DNA of 64,000 bases. Origin: Tachypleus tridentatus. Taxonomy: Eukaryota > Arthropoda > Merostomata > Xiphosura > Limulidae. A model generated the notes under the pieces. It saw nothing but the letters and a program-made list of their open reading frames with translations. It was not told the DNA's origin and did not search any database. The stretch is taken from positions 103,897,285 through 103,961,284 of the forward strand of contig NC_134827.1 in NCBI RefSeq assembly GCF_004210375.1, given 5' to 3'. A program made the translations under genes and the position numbers. The first letter of the stretch is position 1. Every line of letters begins with the position of its first letter. Positions 1-13,400 of the stretch are shown piece by piece.

Positions 1-1358
1 TAATCATAGATTCTATAAATAAACTGACTTTACAATGCATATGTCTGGTAATTGATAATAATAATATAAACTTGAAAAAACAAAGGAAGGGTTGGAATCT
101 GAAAAGCTTCTATAAACAAAGTTTGATTTTAAAAAAACTTATGTTTTGTAATTTATAATAACGATATACCCTTAATAAAACACTAACATAAGTAAGCACA
201 TTACACTAGAAATTTCATGGCATTTGGTATTTTGTGATTAAATTGTTGCTACATTTGTAATAAAGGCCTTTAGAGTACTTGTCTAAATTAAGTTAAGAAC
301 GGTTTTAGTAATCTAGGTATAGTTTTGGCTACTGAACCCACTACCTGAATACTTCTAGTATTACACACACTGCTTAGGTCTGCTGGACCCACCACCTACC
401 ATATAGTGTAAAAGCACTTTGTCAACAACACCTCTCAGAAAGCACTTTGTTAACACTATCTGCAACCATCACGTGAACCTACTCTAATCGACAAGTGTCC
501 ATCATTCTTGTGGCCCTAAAGTGGGGAGTTTTTTTTCAGTAACAAGGGGTGGACAAACCACAGATCCTTGTATACACAGTTCAGCATACTGACCATTGGG
601 TCACACTGATTGGAATGCTCCAGTAGAGGGTATAAAAATATTTCTTACAATCTCATAAGAAGATGCACAACAAAGATCCAGATGATATAGTGGACAAACT
701 TATTATTTAGTATTTGTGACTTCATGATACATCAGGTGAGAAATTCCAAAGTTATTTTGACTTCATGATACATTAGGTGAGAAATTCCAAAGTTATTTTT
801 CAGAAAGGTTCTTTCTTTGAAATTTACTTTCTTATCAAGCACTTCATTAGCTGATGTACTATTAGTGAGAGATAAAGACAGTGTATACAGCAGTGGCATG
901 ATGACCAAGCCTAGCAAAGCAGACATTGTACACAAACACATGCAGTCAGTGCTACAGGTAATGTTAACTTGATAATTCAGGGAATACTTTATGCCATAAT
1001 ACAAGTTTTTCAAGAAATGAAAATGATTCATTAAAAGATGTTTTAAAAAGACACTAAAATGAAGTAACAGGACCACTGCAGATAAATTTAAAGAGCTGCC
1101 CAAGAGGCCTAAATTGTGAGTCTTTGAATACAGAAATTGATCTATTATAAGAAATTACGAGAACAGTTGAACTATGTAGTAATTCTGAATGTACATAAGT
1201 ATACACACAAATAACAAAAAATAATGTGAACATTTCTGTGGAATAACAATTCTGGGTAAACAATATTTACAAATCTGAAATACTTTAAAATTGTAAATTA
1301 ATTTACCATAGTGTTAATCTGTGCTATACTGCATTCTCTATAAAGTATATATACCGAC
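1..1358 (-). other. GOLGA2 intron 7 (partial), no exon recognised
   Basis: AT-rich sequence downstream of the exon 7 donor. Open frames at 732-1103 and 1054-1263 encode no recognisable coiled coil or other domain and are treated as chance. The only structure noted is a 41-bp duplication at 718-799. Confidence 0.6.
718..799. repeat. 41-bp direct duplication (2 copies)
   Basis: A segment beginning GACTTCATGATACAT is repeated head to tail at 718 and 759, with one mismatch seen (CATCAGG versus CATTAGG). Confidence 0.9.
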
Positions 1359-1465
1359 CTTTTCTAACTGCTGAGATGAACTAGATAATGTAGAGATTTC
1401 TTTTTCGAGGTCAGACACCCGCTGTCTCGATGCTCGTAATCTTCCCTGCAGTTCCTCAATTTCCA
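1359..1465 (-). CDS. GOLGA2: GOLGA2 exon 7 (coiled coil; last exon in window)
   Basis: A 107-bp exon with acceptor TTTTTAAG and donor AAAAG|GTCGGT. It encodes [20 protein letters not shown] and continues to SSSQQLEK, aligning with the SRLQYSRRRVGELE segment of GM130. It exits in phase 0, and the next exon is beyond the left edge. Confidence 0.9.
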
Positions 1466-4400
1466 CTTAAAAATGCACATTTAACAACACGTTTATAAAA
1501 CAGTTAAAGCGTTTCACAGTAAGAACAAACATCAGACATAAATTGAGTAATTATGAAATTATTTTTTTTACCAAAACAAATGTACCACATATTTTAGCTA
1601 AATTAACATACAAATAAATGACAATTATATCTGTACACAATTTTAGTATGAAATAATATAAATGCTTTCAGCTGTGTGGGCACACTTCTTCTAAAAAAGA
1701 CTCTGTAGGATCAAAACGTATACATGAAAATCTTAAAAAGTAGTTTTCTTGTCTTAGTACAACAACAGTTTATTTTTTTGTTAAATGTCTCAAACCTTGG
1801 CTTCAAATAAAGTTGTTGTGCTAAGTAACAATTTTCAGCAAAGGTTATATATATATGAAATCATAAGAAGTTTGAAATAATAATAAACTAAAACAAAAGA
1901 ACACCAAAAGAGAAAGACAAATGCTGTCATCTGAATAGCTGATCCTTCAACCATTAGTTTTTGTGGTTTTGGTTTAGGTTTACTGTTTTCACAAAAATGT
2001 TGTCTTTCAAAATATGCAGTACATGCTGAATGAACTTACACATTTTGATAATAAATTTAGAAACAAAAACTAAACCACAGGGAACTTTTAGCTTTTCTTT
2101 GGAACTTCAGCAGGGTTAGTACATAATAGTTTGAAATTACAGTCATTTTATAAATTAATAACTATTGCAACATCAAACCGTTTCACATACTAACCCTAAA
2201 GATGATGCATAGGTGGAATACTGGTTAAAATAAAGGTTCTCTTGAACTTATTTTGTTACGTGTACATTATAATTATGTTAGTTTCTTTTCCCACAAACCT
2301 TAAATTTCTATTTCTTGAAAAGGAGACCTTGACCATTAACCTTTTAAACTAGATATTAACACAGTTCTTCTCATTCCCTAGAAAAGTAAACTCGGGACCT
2401 TGACCATTAACCTTTTAAACTAGAAATTAACACAGTTCTTCTCATTCCCTAGAGAAGTAAACTCGGGACCTTGACCATTAACCTTTTAAACTAGAAATTA
2501 ACACAGTTCTTCTCATTCCCTAGAAAAGTAAACTCGGGACCTTGACCATTAACCTTTTAAACTAGAAATTAACACAGTTCTTCTCATTCCCTAGAAAAGT
2601 AATCTCGGGACCTTGACCATTAACCTTTTAAACTAGATATTAACACAGTTCTTCTCATTCCCTAGAAAAGTAAACTCGTGACCTTGACCATTAACCTTTT
2701 AAACTAGAAATTAACACAGTTCTTCTCATTCCCTAGAGAAGTAAACTCGGGACCTTGACCATTAACCTTTTAAACTAGAAATTAACACAGTTCTTCTCAT
2801 TCCCTAGAAAAGTAAACTCGGGACCTTGACCATTAACCTTTTAAACTAGAAATTAACACAGTTCTTCTCATTCCCTAGAAAAGTAATCTCGGGACCTTGA
2901 CCATTAACCTTTTAAACTAGAAATTAACACAGTTCTTCTCATTCCCTAGAGAAGTAAACTCGGGACCTTGACCATTAACCTTTTAAACTAGAAATTAACA
3001 CAGTTCTTCTCATTCCCTAGAGAAGTAAATTCAGGACCTTGACCATTAATCTTTTAAACTAGAAATTAACACAGTTCTTCTCATTCCCTAGAAAAGTAAA
3101 TTCGGGACCTTGACCATTAACCTTTTAAACTAGAAATTAACACAGTTCTTCTCATTCCCTTGAGAAGTAAACTCAGGACCTTGACCATTAACCTTTTAAA
3201 CTAGAAATTAACAGTTCTTCTCATTCCCTAGAGAAGTAAACTCAGGTATCACGAGGACAGAGAATAGACGTCTGCAGATGGCACCACCACTACAGCTCCC
3301 CAAACTTTTCATCAAAAAGGGAATGAGCAAAATTGAAAAGCTAATGACAACTGAAACTATACATAATAACTAAACGGAACATCAGTTAACAGCATGATAA
3401 AACTCAAACCTTCTCACCGGCTTTCTGTTTGGCTGTTTGTTGACTCTGGGATAATGAAGACTGCAGCTCTGTTTTTTCAGCCACTAGAATACCAATAGTC
3501 TGTATGTGAACCTGTAACTGGTCTTTTAAAGAAGCCTGGTCTCTGTGAGACTTTTCATGCAAATCTTGTCTTTCCCTTTCAAACTCCCTTTGTGTCCGAT
3601 TTATCTTTGCTTTCTAACAAGAAGAGACAACATAATTACAAGTAAATACAAACAACCCTACATCTCTCGTGCCATCTACTCTGGTGCACTCAAGTGAATT
3701 AAACAAATCAATTAAACAACAACACCTAACAGTGCATCACGTACACGAGTTTAACATCTGATGGTCTTCTCTTAACACTAGGCAGTGTAGCACCATGACA
3801 TGTCTGAAATTCTTAGCATTAGGCTTGGTTCACTCTCATTTGTGATGGCTTCTTACACTTCTTTTCCCAAGATCTTGTGCATAAAATACAAGTGGCAGTT
3901 TGAAATACGAACCACACTGAGTGAACAGGTGTGTATAAATACCTGCCACAAACTTTCCTTCATTTTCCACTTATTTTGACTGACAAACTTTCATCAAAAC
4001 CACTTTTCCCTAAAATCACACAACTTTCTAAGCCCGAGAAAAACGTTTAGAGATTACATTACTTTCTGGGATATTTAGGCCCCCTATAAACCTATTCTAC
4101 AGCAGACAAGAAATTCGATCTCGTTCCTTCATGGTAATGTAGAAGGTATTCTGACTAACAGATGCATTCAATGATAATAGTCATATCAAATAATACTTTT
4201 TCTCCTTTCTAGAAAGATCATTCACTTGGATACTTCACAAAATTAATAAATATTATTGATTAAAATCATTTACCAGGTAAAATCAGATTGCTTGACCAAA
4301 AAGAAAACAAAGATGTTAATTACAACTGGCTCCCCAGTGGCTTAGCAGTATGTCTGCAGACTTTCAACACTAAAAAGCGGGTTTCGATATCCATTGTGGG

Positions 4401-7400
4401 CAGAGCACAGATAGCCCATTGAGTAGCTTTGTGCTTAATTCAAAACAACAACAATTACAACTAAACAAATAACTATTTACATAGGTCTTTCTTTTAGTCT
4501 GGTTATACTTGCCAGTTCTTGAAGCTGATACTGCAGCTGCTCATTGGCTTGTCTGTGATTCTCTAACAAACTGGCAAGTTCTTGATTCCGTCTTTCCAAT
4601 TCAACACTGTTGCTTCCCACTGGGATTCCTGGTTCAACCTCTCCATTTATAAAAGCATGTGTCTGAGACATTAAACCATTTAACTGTTGTGTAATTTGTC
4701 TCAAACTTTCTGTTGACGATAGGTCCCTAAAAAAAAGACAAGTTCTTAAAATATCTCCCATGCAACATAAGAGCAGTTTGTGTAGAAATGGAAGAATATA
4801 CTATGTAACCCTAGTTTTAAATGTAACCCAGGGTCATCACATTTGAGAAACTAACATTTCCAAAACCAAACACGTTCATCTGAACAATGCATTACTTGAA
4901 GAGGTGAAGATGATAGCTACGGTTGTTTTGCACAATTAATACGATTACAACGATATTAACACCACGACCAAGCTGCCTTAGACCTAACACAACATTTAGT
5001 TATGCTAGGATACAAATGAAATATCTATATCCAAAATATTAGTTTTGCCATGTGGACCTACCTACCCAGTGGATACTAGATTTTCATAGTGCAACTTGTG
5101 TTACAGACAACAAAAAACAAGTTTAATATGTGTGAGGTGTTTTAACTGTATCATTTTAATATCATTATCTGTTAACTGAATTATGTTTCAGAAACAAAAC
5201 AAAAAGTTTTTAGAGAGTTTTGTTAAAATATGAACAGATATTTGCTTAGGTCTACAATGCACAAAGAAACAAAACAGCTCATTTTTAAAAATTGTAAGAA
5301 ACATCACATCCATGAATTTCAATCACAGTGAAACATGCAGCAAACCCTGAAATATTTTTCTTTCTATTTAATATTATGTTAGGAATTTGACTGCTACTCC
5401 CAGAATAAATCAGTTTCATTCACCGAAAGAATTATTACTGGACAACAACACATTTTATTCAGATACAAGTATCATTTCTGTTAACATCATACAATCTTCA
5501 AATTCCAATAAAAATACATAAAAGTCATAATTATTACTCATTAATACCTAAAAGCAGTTAATAAACGAATCTATCGAAACAGTAGGAACCATAATGTAAG
5601 AGAACAGAAAGCATACAGTTGTAATGTATCTTGTTTACTTGAGACAGATGTAAAACAGAGTTACAATTTACAATTGATTATGTAGCTCTATTGTGTTTGA
5701 AGTATGGAAAATAATTTAAAATAAATACACCAGACTTTGGTTAAGAATGATGAAACTTGTCTCTACTAAAGGTTCCATAAACATTGAACATCACATCAAC
5801 ATTAACCTACTTTATTTGTTCTTACAACACACACGTGGGTTATAAAAAGGTTTAGAATACAAAACATAATTCTAAGTCCAAATAAACTTCACTTACGTGT
5901 TTAAAGGACCTGAAACATCTGTATCGAGTGTTGTTTGTTGAGTTTCTGGGCCTTTAGATACGTTTAATACTGATATTTCTTCTTGTACTTCCAGTTTCTC
6001 ACGAGTATCTTCAGTACTGTCGACACACAAACATATTCACAAAACAGTTTCACCAAATTATAAAATATTCACAACTTCAAGTATTACTTCTTGATAAAAT
6101 AAATATTTTTTTTGTTATTCTTAAGCCTGTTATAAACATAAAGCTTCTTAGTGAAAAATATTTGTTTTAAATATGTTCAAAAATTAAACATTCAGGTTTG
6201 TGTACATACAGTTTACAATTTAACTTCAAAATTTTACACAACAGGAATCAAACAAGGTGCAACGGTAATGATTTTTAATAAGACGACAGGAAGTTATTAC
6301 CCTTTGTCTCACCTTTAACCTTTGTGAAATTAAACAGAAACTACTTGTACTTATAATGCTCCACTCTTTACATGAGGCTAAATTAAGATGTGTTGAAACA
6401 TATCAGTCACTGATATGATATTCAAAATTAATATGCATTAAAATATGTGCATTTTAAAACATGAAAACTTATTAAAATGTGAAAAAACTTGTACGTCTGT
6501 GTTCAAATGTTGAATACAGATATTTTTTTTATTAAAAGCCAGAAAATTCTAAAAAATAGAAATAATCCGGCACCATTTAAATTATCGATTTTTTCTCAAA
6601 GCAAACTTATTACAAAACTTGGAATGAAATATTAACCAAATGTAATGAACCATCTTTATATATAGAGAGATTACAATACATCAGTTTATCGTTTTGGTAC
6701 CTTTACTGTCAGCACCATAACAGTAATGATTCCCCAAATGTTTTTTGTGCTTCAGCACATCTGAATACTTTAGATTACAAAACCAATTCATGAACGTAGT
6801 ACTTATTGACACTGACAAGCAGTTATAAATGAAGCTGATTTATTCTTACACTTTTGTATATTTAAAATGTGCATCTTACCCAGTTATTTTGTTTGTTCAT
6901 TAGTAGTTAAGCCTAAAGCTACACAATGAGCTGTGTTGTATCCACCATAGAAACCCAGTTCACAACACTAAAAGTCCACAGGCTTACATCAAAGTCACAG
7001 GTGGGACATCCAGTTCTCTATAAATGTACATATCTTACCTACTTCTATATAAATGTATATTTATCTAAGTGTGTATGTGTGTTTTCTTATAGCAAAGCCA
7101 CATAGGGCTATCTGCTGAGTCCACCAAGGAGAATTGAACCCCTGGTTTTAGCATTATAAATCTGTAGACTAACCACTGTACCACTGGGTGACCATATATT
7201 CATCTTACCCAGTTCTGTATAAACGTATATTCATCTTACCCAGTTCTGTATAAACGTATATTCATCTTACCCAGTTCTGTATAAACGTATATTCATCTTA
7301 CCCAGTTCTGTATAAACGTATATTCATCTTACCCAGTTCTGTATAAGCGTATATTCATCTTACCCAGTTCTGTATAAGCGTATATTCATCTTACCCAGTT

Positions 7401-10400
7401 CTGTATAAACGTATATTCATCTTACCCAGTTCTGTATAAACGTATATTCATCTTACCCAGTTCTGTATAAACGTATATTCATCTTACCCAGTTCTGTATA
7501 AACGTATATTCATCTTACCCAGTTCTGTATAAACGTATGTACATCTTACCCAGTTCTGTATAAACGTATGTACATCTTACCTAGTTCTGTATAAATGTAT
7601 GTACATCTTACCCAGTTCTGTATAAACGTATATTCATCTTACCCAGTTCTGTATAAACGTATATTCATCTTACCCAGTTCTGTATAAACGTATATTCATC
7701 TTACCCAGTTCTGTATAAACGTATATTCAACTTACCCAGTTCTGTATAAACGTATATTCATCTTACCCAGTTCTGTATAAATGTATATTCATCTTACCCA
7801 GTTCTGTATAAACGTATGTACATCTTACCCAGTTCTGTATAAATGTATGTACATCTTACCCAGTTCTGTATAAATGTATGTACATCTTACCCAGTTCTGT
7901 ATAAACGTATGTACATCTTACCCAGTTCTGTATAAACGTATGTACATCTTACCCAGTTCTGCCAAGTACGTTCGATTGATTTTCACTGATCACTGTTGCA
8001 GCTGGGAAGTCTTTACTGTCCTACAAAATGGAAACAAAATCAGAAGACAAAGAACACCTTTTTAATTAGTATGTACAATTTCATATTACAAAGCACTTTA
8101 ATGGACATTAAGTTTCAGAATTGCTACCTACTAGAAACAGGTATTGCCAAAATGTTTGTGGGACAGTGTACTGCGGTTCACATGGCTGTGTCACAACACA
8201 CGACAGTGTACTGCGGTTCACATGGCTGTGTCACAACACACGACAGTGTACTGCGGTTCACATGGCTGTGTCACAACACACGACAGTGTACTGCGGTTCA
8301 CGTGGCTGTGTCACAACACACGACAGTGTACTGCGGTTCACGTGGCTGTGTCACAACACACGACAGTGTACTGCGGTTCACGTGGCTGTGTCACAACACC
8401 GCGACGGTGTACTGCGGTTCGCGTGGCTGTGTCACAACACCGCGACAGTGTACTGCGGTTCCGCGTGGCTGTGTCACAACACCGCGACAGTGTACTGCGG
8501 TTCCGCGTGGCTGTGTCACAACACCGCGACAGTGTACTGCGGTTCGCATGGCTATGTCACAACACACGACAGTGTACTGCGGTTCGCGTGGCTATGTCAC
8601 AACACACGACAGTGTACTGCGGTTCACGTGGCTATGTCACAACATACGGTAGTATACTGTGGTTCACGTGGCTATGTCACAACATACGGTAGTATACTGT
8701 GGTTCACGTGGCTATGTCACAACATACGGTAGTATACTGTGGTTCACGTGGCTATGTCACAACATACGGTAGTATACTGTGGTTCACGTGGCTATGTCAC
8801 AACATACGGTAGTATACTGTGGTTCACATGGCTATGTCACAACAACATACGGTAGTATACTGTGGTTCACGTGGCTATGTCACAACATACGGTAGTATAC
8901 TGTGGTTCACGTGGCTATGTCACAACATACGGTAGTATACTGTGGTTCACGCTATGTCACAACGTGGCTATGTCACAACATACGGTAGTATACTGTGGTT
9001 CACATGGCTATGTCACAACATATGGTAGTATACTGTGGTTCACATGGCTATGTCACAACATATGGTAGTATACTGTGGTTCACATGGCTATGTCACAACA
9101 TATGGTAGTATACTGTGGTTCACGTGGCTATGTCACAACATATGGTAAGTAAGAACCTCAGCCAGTTTTTTCAACCTTTTCATCACCTATATGCATTTAA
9201 CCAAAATGTGACCATTTATCTGACCTTCAATTTGTATTCTTTCCATGTGGTATCCCATATGTTCATATATGCAAAGAACTATGGGTAGCACTTTGCAAAA
9301 CGTGTGTTGAGAGACCAGCATGATTCATCATTTAGCTATGTAATCTTCTGACTAATCATGGTGCACTTCTAAAATGAATTACCAGTTTGCCATCAGCATG
9401 AGAAAAGAAACCCATTTCATTTTAGTACTGTTTGTGACTTGTTGATAACTCTTGTATATCAGTCACCCTTCTGATGTCATGTTTTAAAGTTTTTAATAAA
9501 GCACTACAATATTTTCTTTACTATGAGAAAATGACATTATTAACTTTAACATTTTCTCCAATTTTATGAACATCCTTAGTAAATTATATTTTCAAAACAC
9601 ATTTCAGTAAATAACATTCCACATGTATATTATAAAGAACTGTAGTATATATATATGTTTTATTTTGTATTTATGGCAAAGATACTAAAGATATCTTACA
9701 CTAACCCTAACTGTTTAAATACTCACCAGAGGGAAGGCACTTTATCAGCACCACACCTCCTACTATCCAAGCAAAATGACTGAATGTCACTCTTATAACA
9801 CACCCACAACTTGACATATGGGGAATATTTTGTAGCATTCAATGGATTCCAAACAAGCTTATAAGATTTAAAATTCAGAGCTCAACCATACAACAACTAA
9901 CCCACATCCTGATGAAAACCCACCAATGGTTGTTTTGTAAGGTATGTTTTCTTGAATCGTGCATCATGTAAAGGCTGATATGTTTTCTTGGACAATACAC
10001 TGATCTATGAAGAAATAAACTTAAGTTTTCTGGAAGAGTGAATTAGTTAATCAACATCATGACACATGAAGATGTATCAGAGGTTTATCAAGGTTTGAAA
10101 CAACTGATATGTTTTTGCCTTCAGTCCTACCATTTAGTTGAAAATGGTGCACATCGTAAGTCAGTTACATACACAAACTTTCGTTATAAAAAGTTTTTGA
10201 TGGGCTACTTTTTTTTGGACCATCAAGAAATGCCTTTTGTCCTCACATGAAGCTTTGAGATTTATTATCTTACTGAAATACAAATGTTCAAATTAAAAAA
10301 TGTGTGCAGTTTGTTGAAACATTTTAAAATATTAACTGTTCCCTCTCACTATAAAGTTAAAAATTTTACAAACTAACAAAACATATCTCAATTTCTCACT

Positions 10401-13400
10401 GAATAAAAATTACTAAATATCCACAATCCTCACCAGGACGATATCTTGTTTGTCATTCACAGAAACCTTCGAACTATCAATAGGCTTTTCAGATATCTTT
10501 TTTGCTCCCTTTCTATTGGTTTTCTGCTGGAATTTCTTCAACTGAAAAACAGTCTAAACTGTGAATTTTAGGTTTCCTGAAAAGCAGAACAATAATACAA
10601 TAACAGAGAAGACTGAATAATCTTTATCATATCGATAAAGGTGAATGTAAAATAAAACAGACAACAACACCTTATCTCAGCATGTTTCACCACCGGACTT
10701 TGATCCACCATATTTCACTACCCAACACTGATCCACCGTATCTTAGAATGGCTGTTATGGGTATTAACACTTACTAATAAAGCAGAGGACAATGTTTCGA
10801 CCTTCCTAGGTCATCTTGAAACATTGTTCCCTGCTTTATTAGTAAGTGTTAATACCCATACTGGCCAATCTGAGATGCATTTTTACTTCAAGTGGATTTC
10901 TTATCATTAAGAATTGATCCACTGGGTTTCACTACCCAATACTGATCAAATAATAGTCTTCCTATTACATTAGATTAACAACATTTTTCACAGTTTGTTC
11001 TTTTCCTAATTTTAAATTTATCATCATTTTTGGTCTTTTCATTCTGGCCAGTGCTTCTTGTATCAATATATGTATGAAATAAACATGCATCAGGACAAAC
11101 AATAATAGAGTACCACTGACTGTTGATAAAAAAATAGATGGAGATTTCCATCTCTGTCTCACTGTTTACACTTTACCGATTTTCTATACCACTCGTACAT
11201 CACATCAACATTCGATATCTAAATATCTTAAAAAGATATATTTAAACTTTCCATATTTACTTGAAGAGCTCAGGCACATTTTTTTAAAACAAAAAAGTGT
11301 TTCATAATAATTATAATTGTTTAATGCAACAGACAATTACCATCAAGTAACATGATAACTGGGTGAAGAAGCAGTTCAAATAAAGAATGGTTTTGTTATG
11401 CAACTAGAAAGTGAAAAGACCACACTTGTTTGTGAAGTTGTTTGTATAAAAAAGGCCAGATGGTAAAGAAGATTTCAGAACTTGGTGTTTGTTGAAGGAA
11501 CTACAACCATAACTACAACTTCCCTCAAGAATGAGGGTTTCCCATCACATCACACAAAAATTTCAAAACTGTCAATCAGTTGCACGGCTTTACGTAGCAG
11601 TTACTGCTACAGAACTTGAAATGCTAGAATGTGTAATTTTTAACATATGTGGTCTGTGTTTTGTTTTATTGCACTGGGAAAAAACACAGAGATGAAGGAA
11701 ACAAATTAAATACAGTTTGAATATTAAGATGAACTATTGCAAATGAAATATCTTTTAAATGGTATTTGAATGAATTCACAATTTTAAAAATTAAGAAAAG
11801 ACTGAATTGCAATTATTTTTTTCAGAAAACAATTAGAAATGTTCACTTCTGGTGTACTTGCTATTCCTTGTATTCTCCTACATTCTTGTGCAATGTTCCT
11901 AGTTAAACACAGTTCAACATTACTGATGTGATATAATAACTTTACCATATAAAAATAAGTTTTCCTGAAGTGTATGTAGGAAATTATTTTTATATTAACC
12001 TGCATCTATTCAGTGATTTTCTTTGTACATTTAAGCAGTTACTTCCAGCAAAAAAACCCAATATAAGCCAATTGAAGTGACCTTTTACAAAACAAATACT
12101 TACTATGCTCAAGAACAAATTGAACTAAGCATATCTCATCCAGTGTCAGGAGAAATGTTTCTTTTCCGAACATACTGTAACATTGTGATTCAAATAAAGT
12201 ATAACAACAATGAAAGGCTTTATAAATAACAGGAGTTTAACTGTGACAGTTGTTTTTATTAGCAACATATTGCTAAGTTTTCATAACTATCTTCTGTTCC
12301 ACGCAAGTTTACTGAATTGAAAAATCGTACTGGCTTAAAAGGAACAGAAAAAAAAAAAGATATAGATGTGAAAACAGCTTGTTGGGTTGAGAAAAATTTT
12401 TACGTAGAGGAGCGAACAACGTTTTGACCTTCTTTGGTCATCGTCAGGTTCAAATTTTTCTCACACCAAATGAGCCGTTTTTACATATATATTTTTCTCT
12501 ACAAGTGGGTTTTCTCGACATCACTGAGAAAAAATAGAGCTTTATTCCTTTTTCAGACCATCAGCCAAGAATCTCAATTCAGTTATAAGAAATTACATCC
12601 AACCACAATAACCAAGGATTATCTTGAAGCTCCAAGTTCCAAATTAGAGTTTCCATCAAAACAAATTCTACATTGTTTTAAGAAAGTTTATAAGCACTAA
12701 GGTTTTCCTTCAGAGCATGCCAAAATAAACAAAAACTAATAATTTTTCTTTATGTATAAATCTAAATAGAGACAACTATTTCACTAAACTGAGTTCAACT
12801 TTGAAGTGTTTTTTTTTCTTAATTCACTGGTGCAGTTTTGCCTTCCAATCAGGATGCACTTACTTAGACACCATGCAGTTACTTCCATCCCTGAAAGGCA
12901 TTACTTGTCATTTCATGACAAAACACAAACTTGTTTTACTATTCTAATAATTACATTTATTGCAAGTGTTCAGTTCATGAATCAGGAAATCTTTAATGGG
13001 TAAGATGGAGTAGGATTTAATAACAAAAGTTTTAAAGCAAACACGTCGTGTGTGGGTGTGTGTCAGCAAGGTTTCTCGAAAATGGATAAATGAATTTTTG
13101 ATGAAAATTGATATACATTTGGACTATGATGCAACTTAGAAGTGATCAGTGCTCTGAGGGTCAAGGTCACAAAATAAATAATAAAATCCCTCTTTACCAG
13201 CATGAGGCATAACTTTTTGCTGTGTAACTAGGTAAAAGATGTCAGATTTTGTTGAAACTTGATGGACATATTTAGAATACTATTCCTCATTATCCTGCCA
13301 AAAATAGTTCATGTCCACTAATAAAGATTGATATAGACATATTTTCTTCTTTTTGAAAGCCGAAAATAATCAAAACTGTATGACAGAGGTATGTACATAG

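Noticed and set aside
7996..8732. Three overlapping long open frames (182-218 codons) with repeats such as [14 protein letters not shown]
   Set aside because: They are open because the 40-bp array lacks stops in three frames; no start context, and the repeat lies in an intron antisense to GOLGA2.
8161..9147. CRISPR-like array of regular repeats
   Set aside because: The units are contiguous with no unique spacers, and the locus is a eukaryotic intron; it is a minisatellite.
12434..12700. 88-codon plus-strand frame
   Set aside because: Begins inside a Penelope-related repeat, no recognisable domain, antisense in GOLGA2 intron 1.
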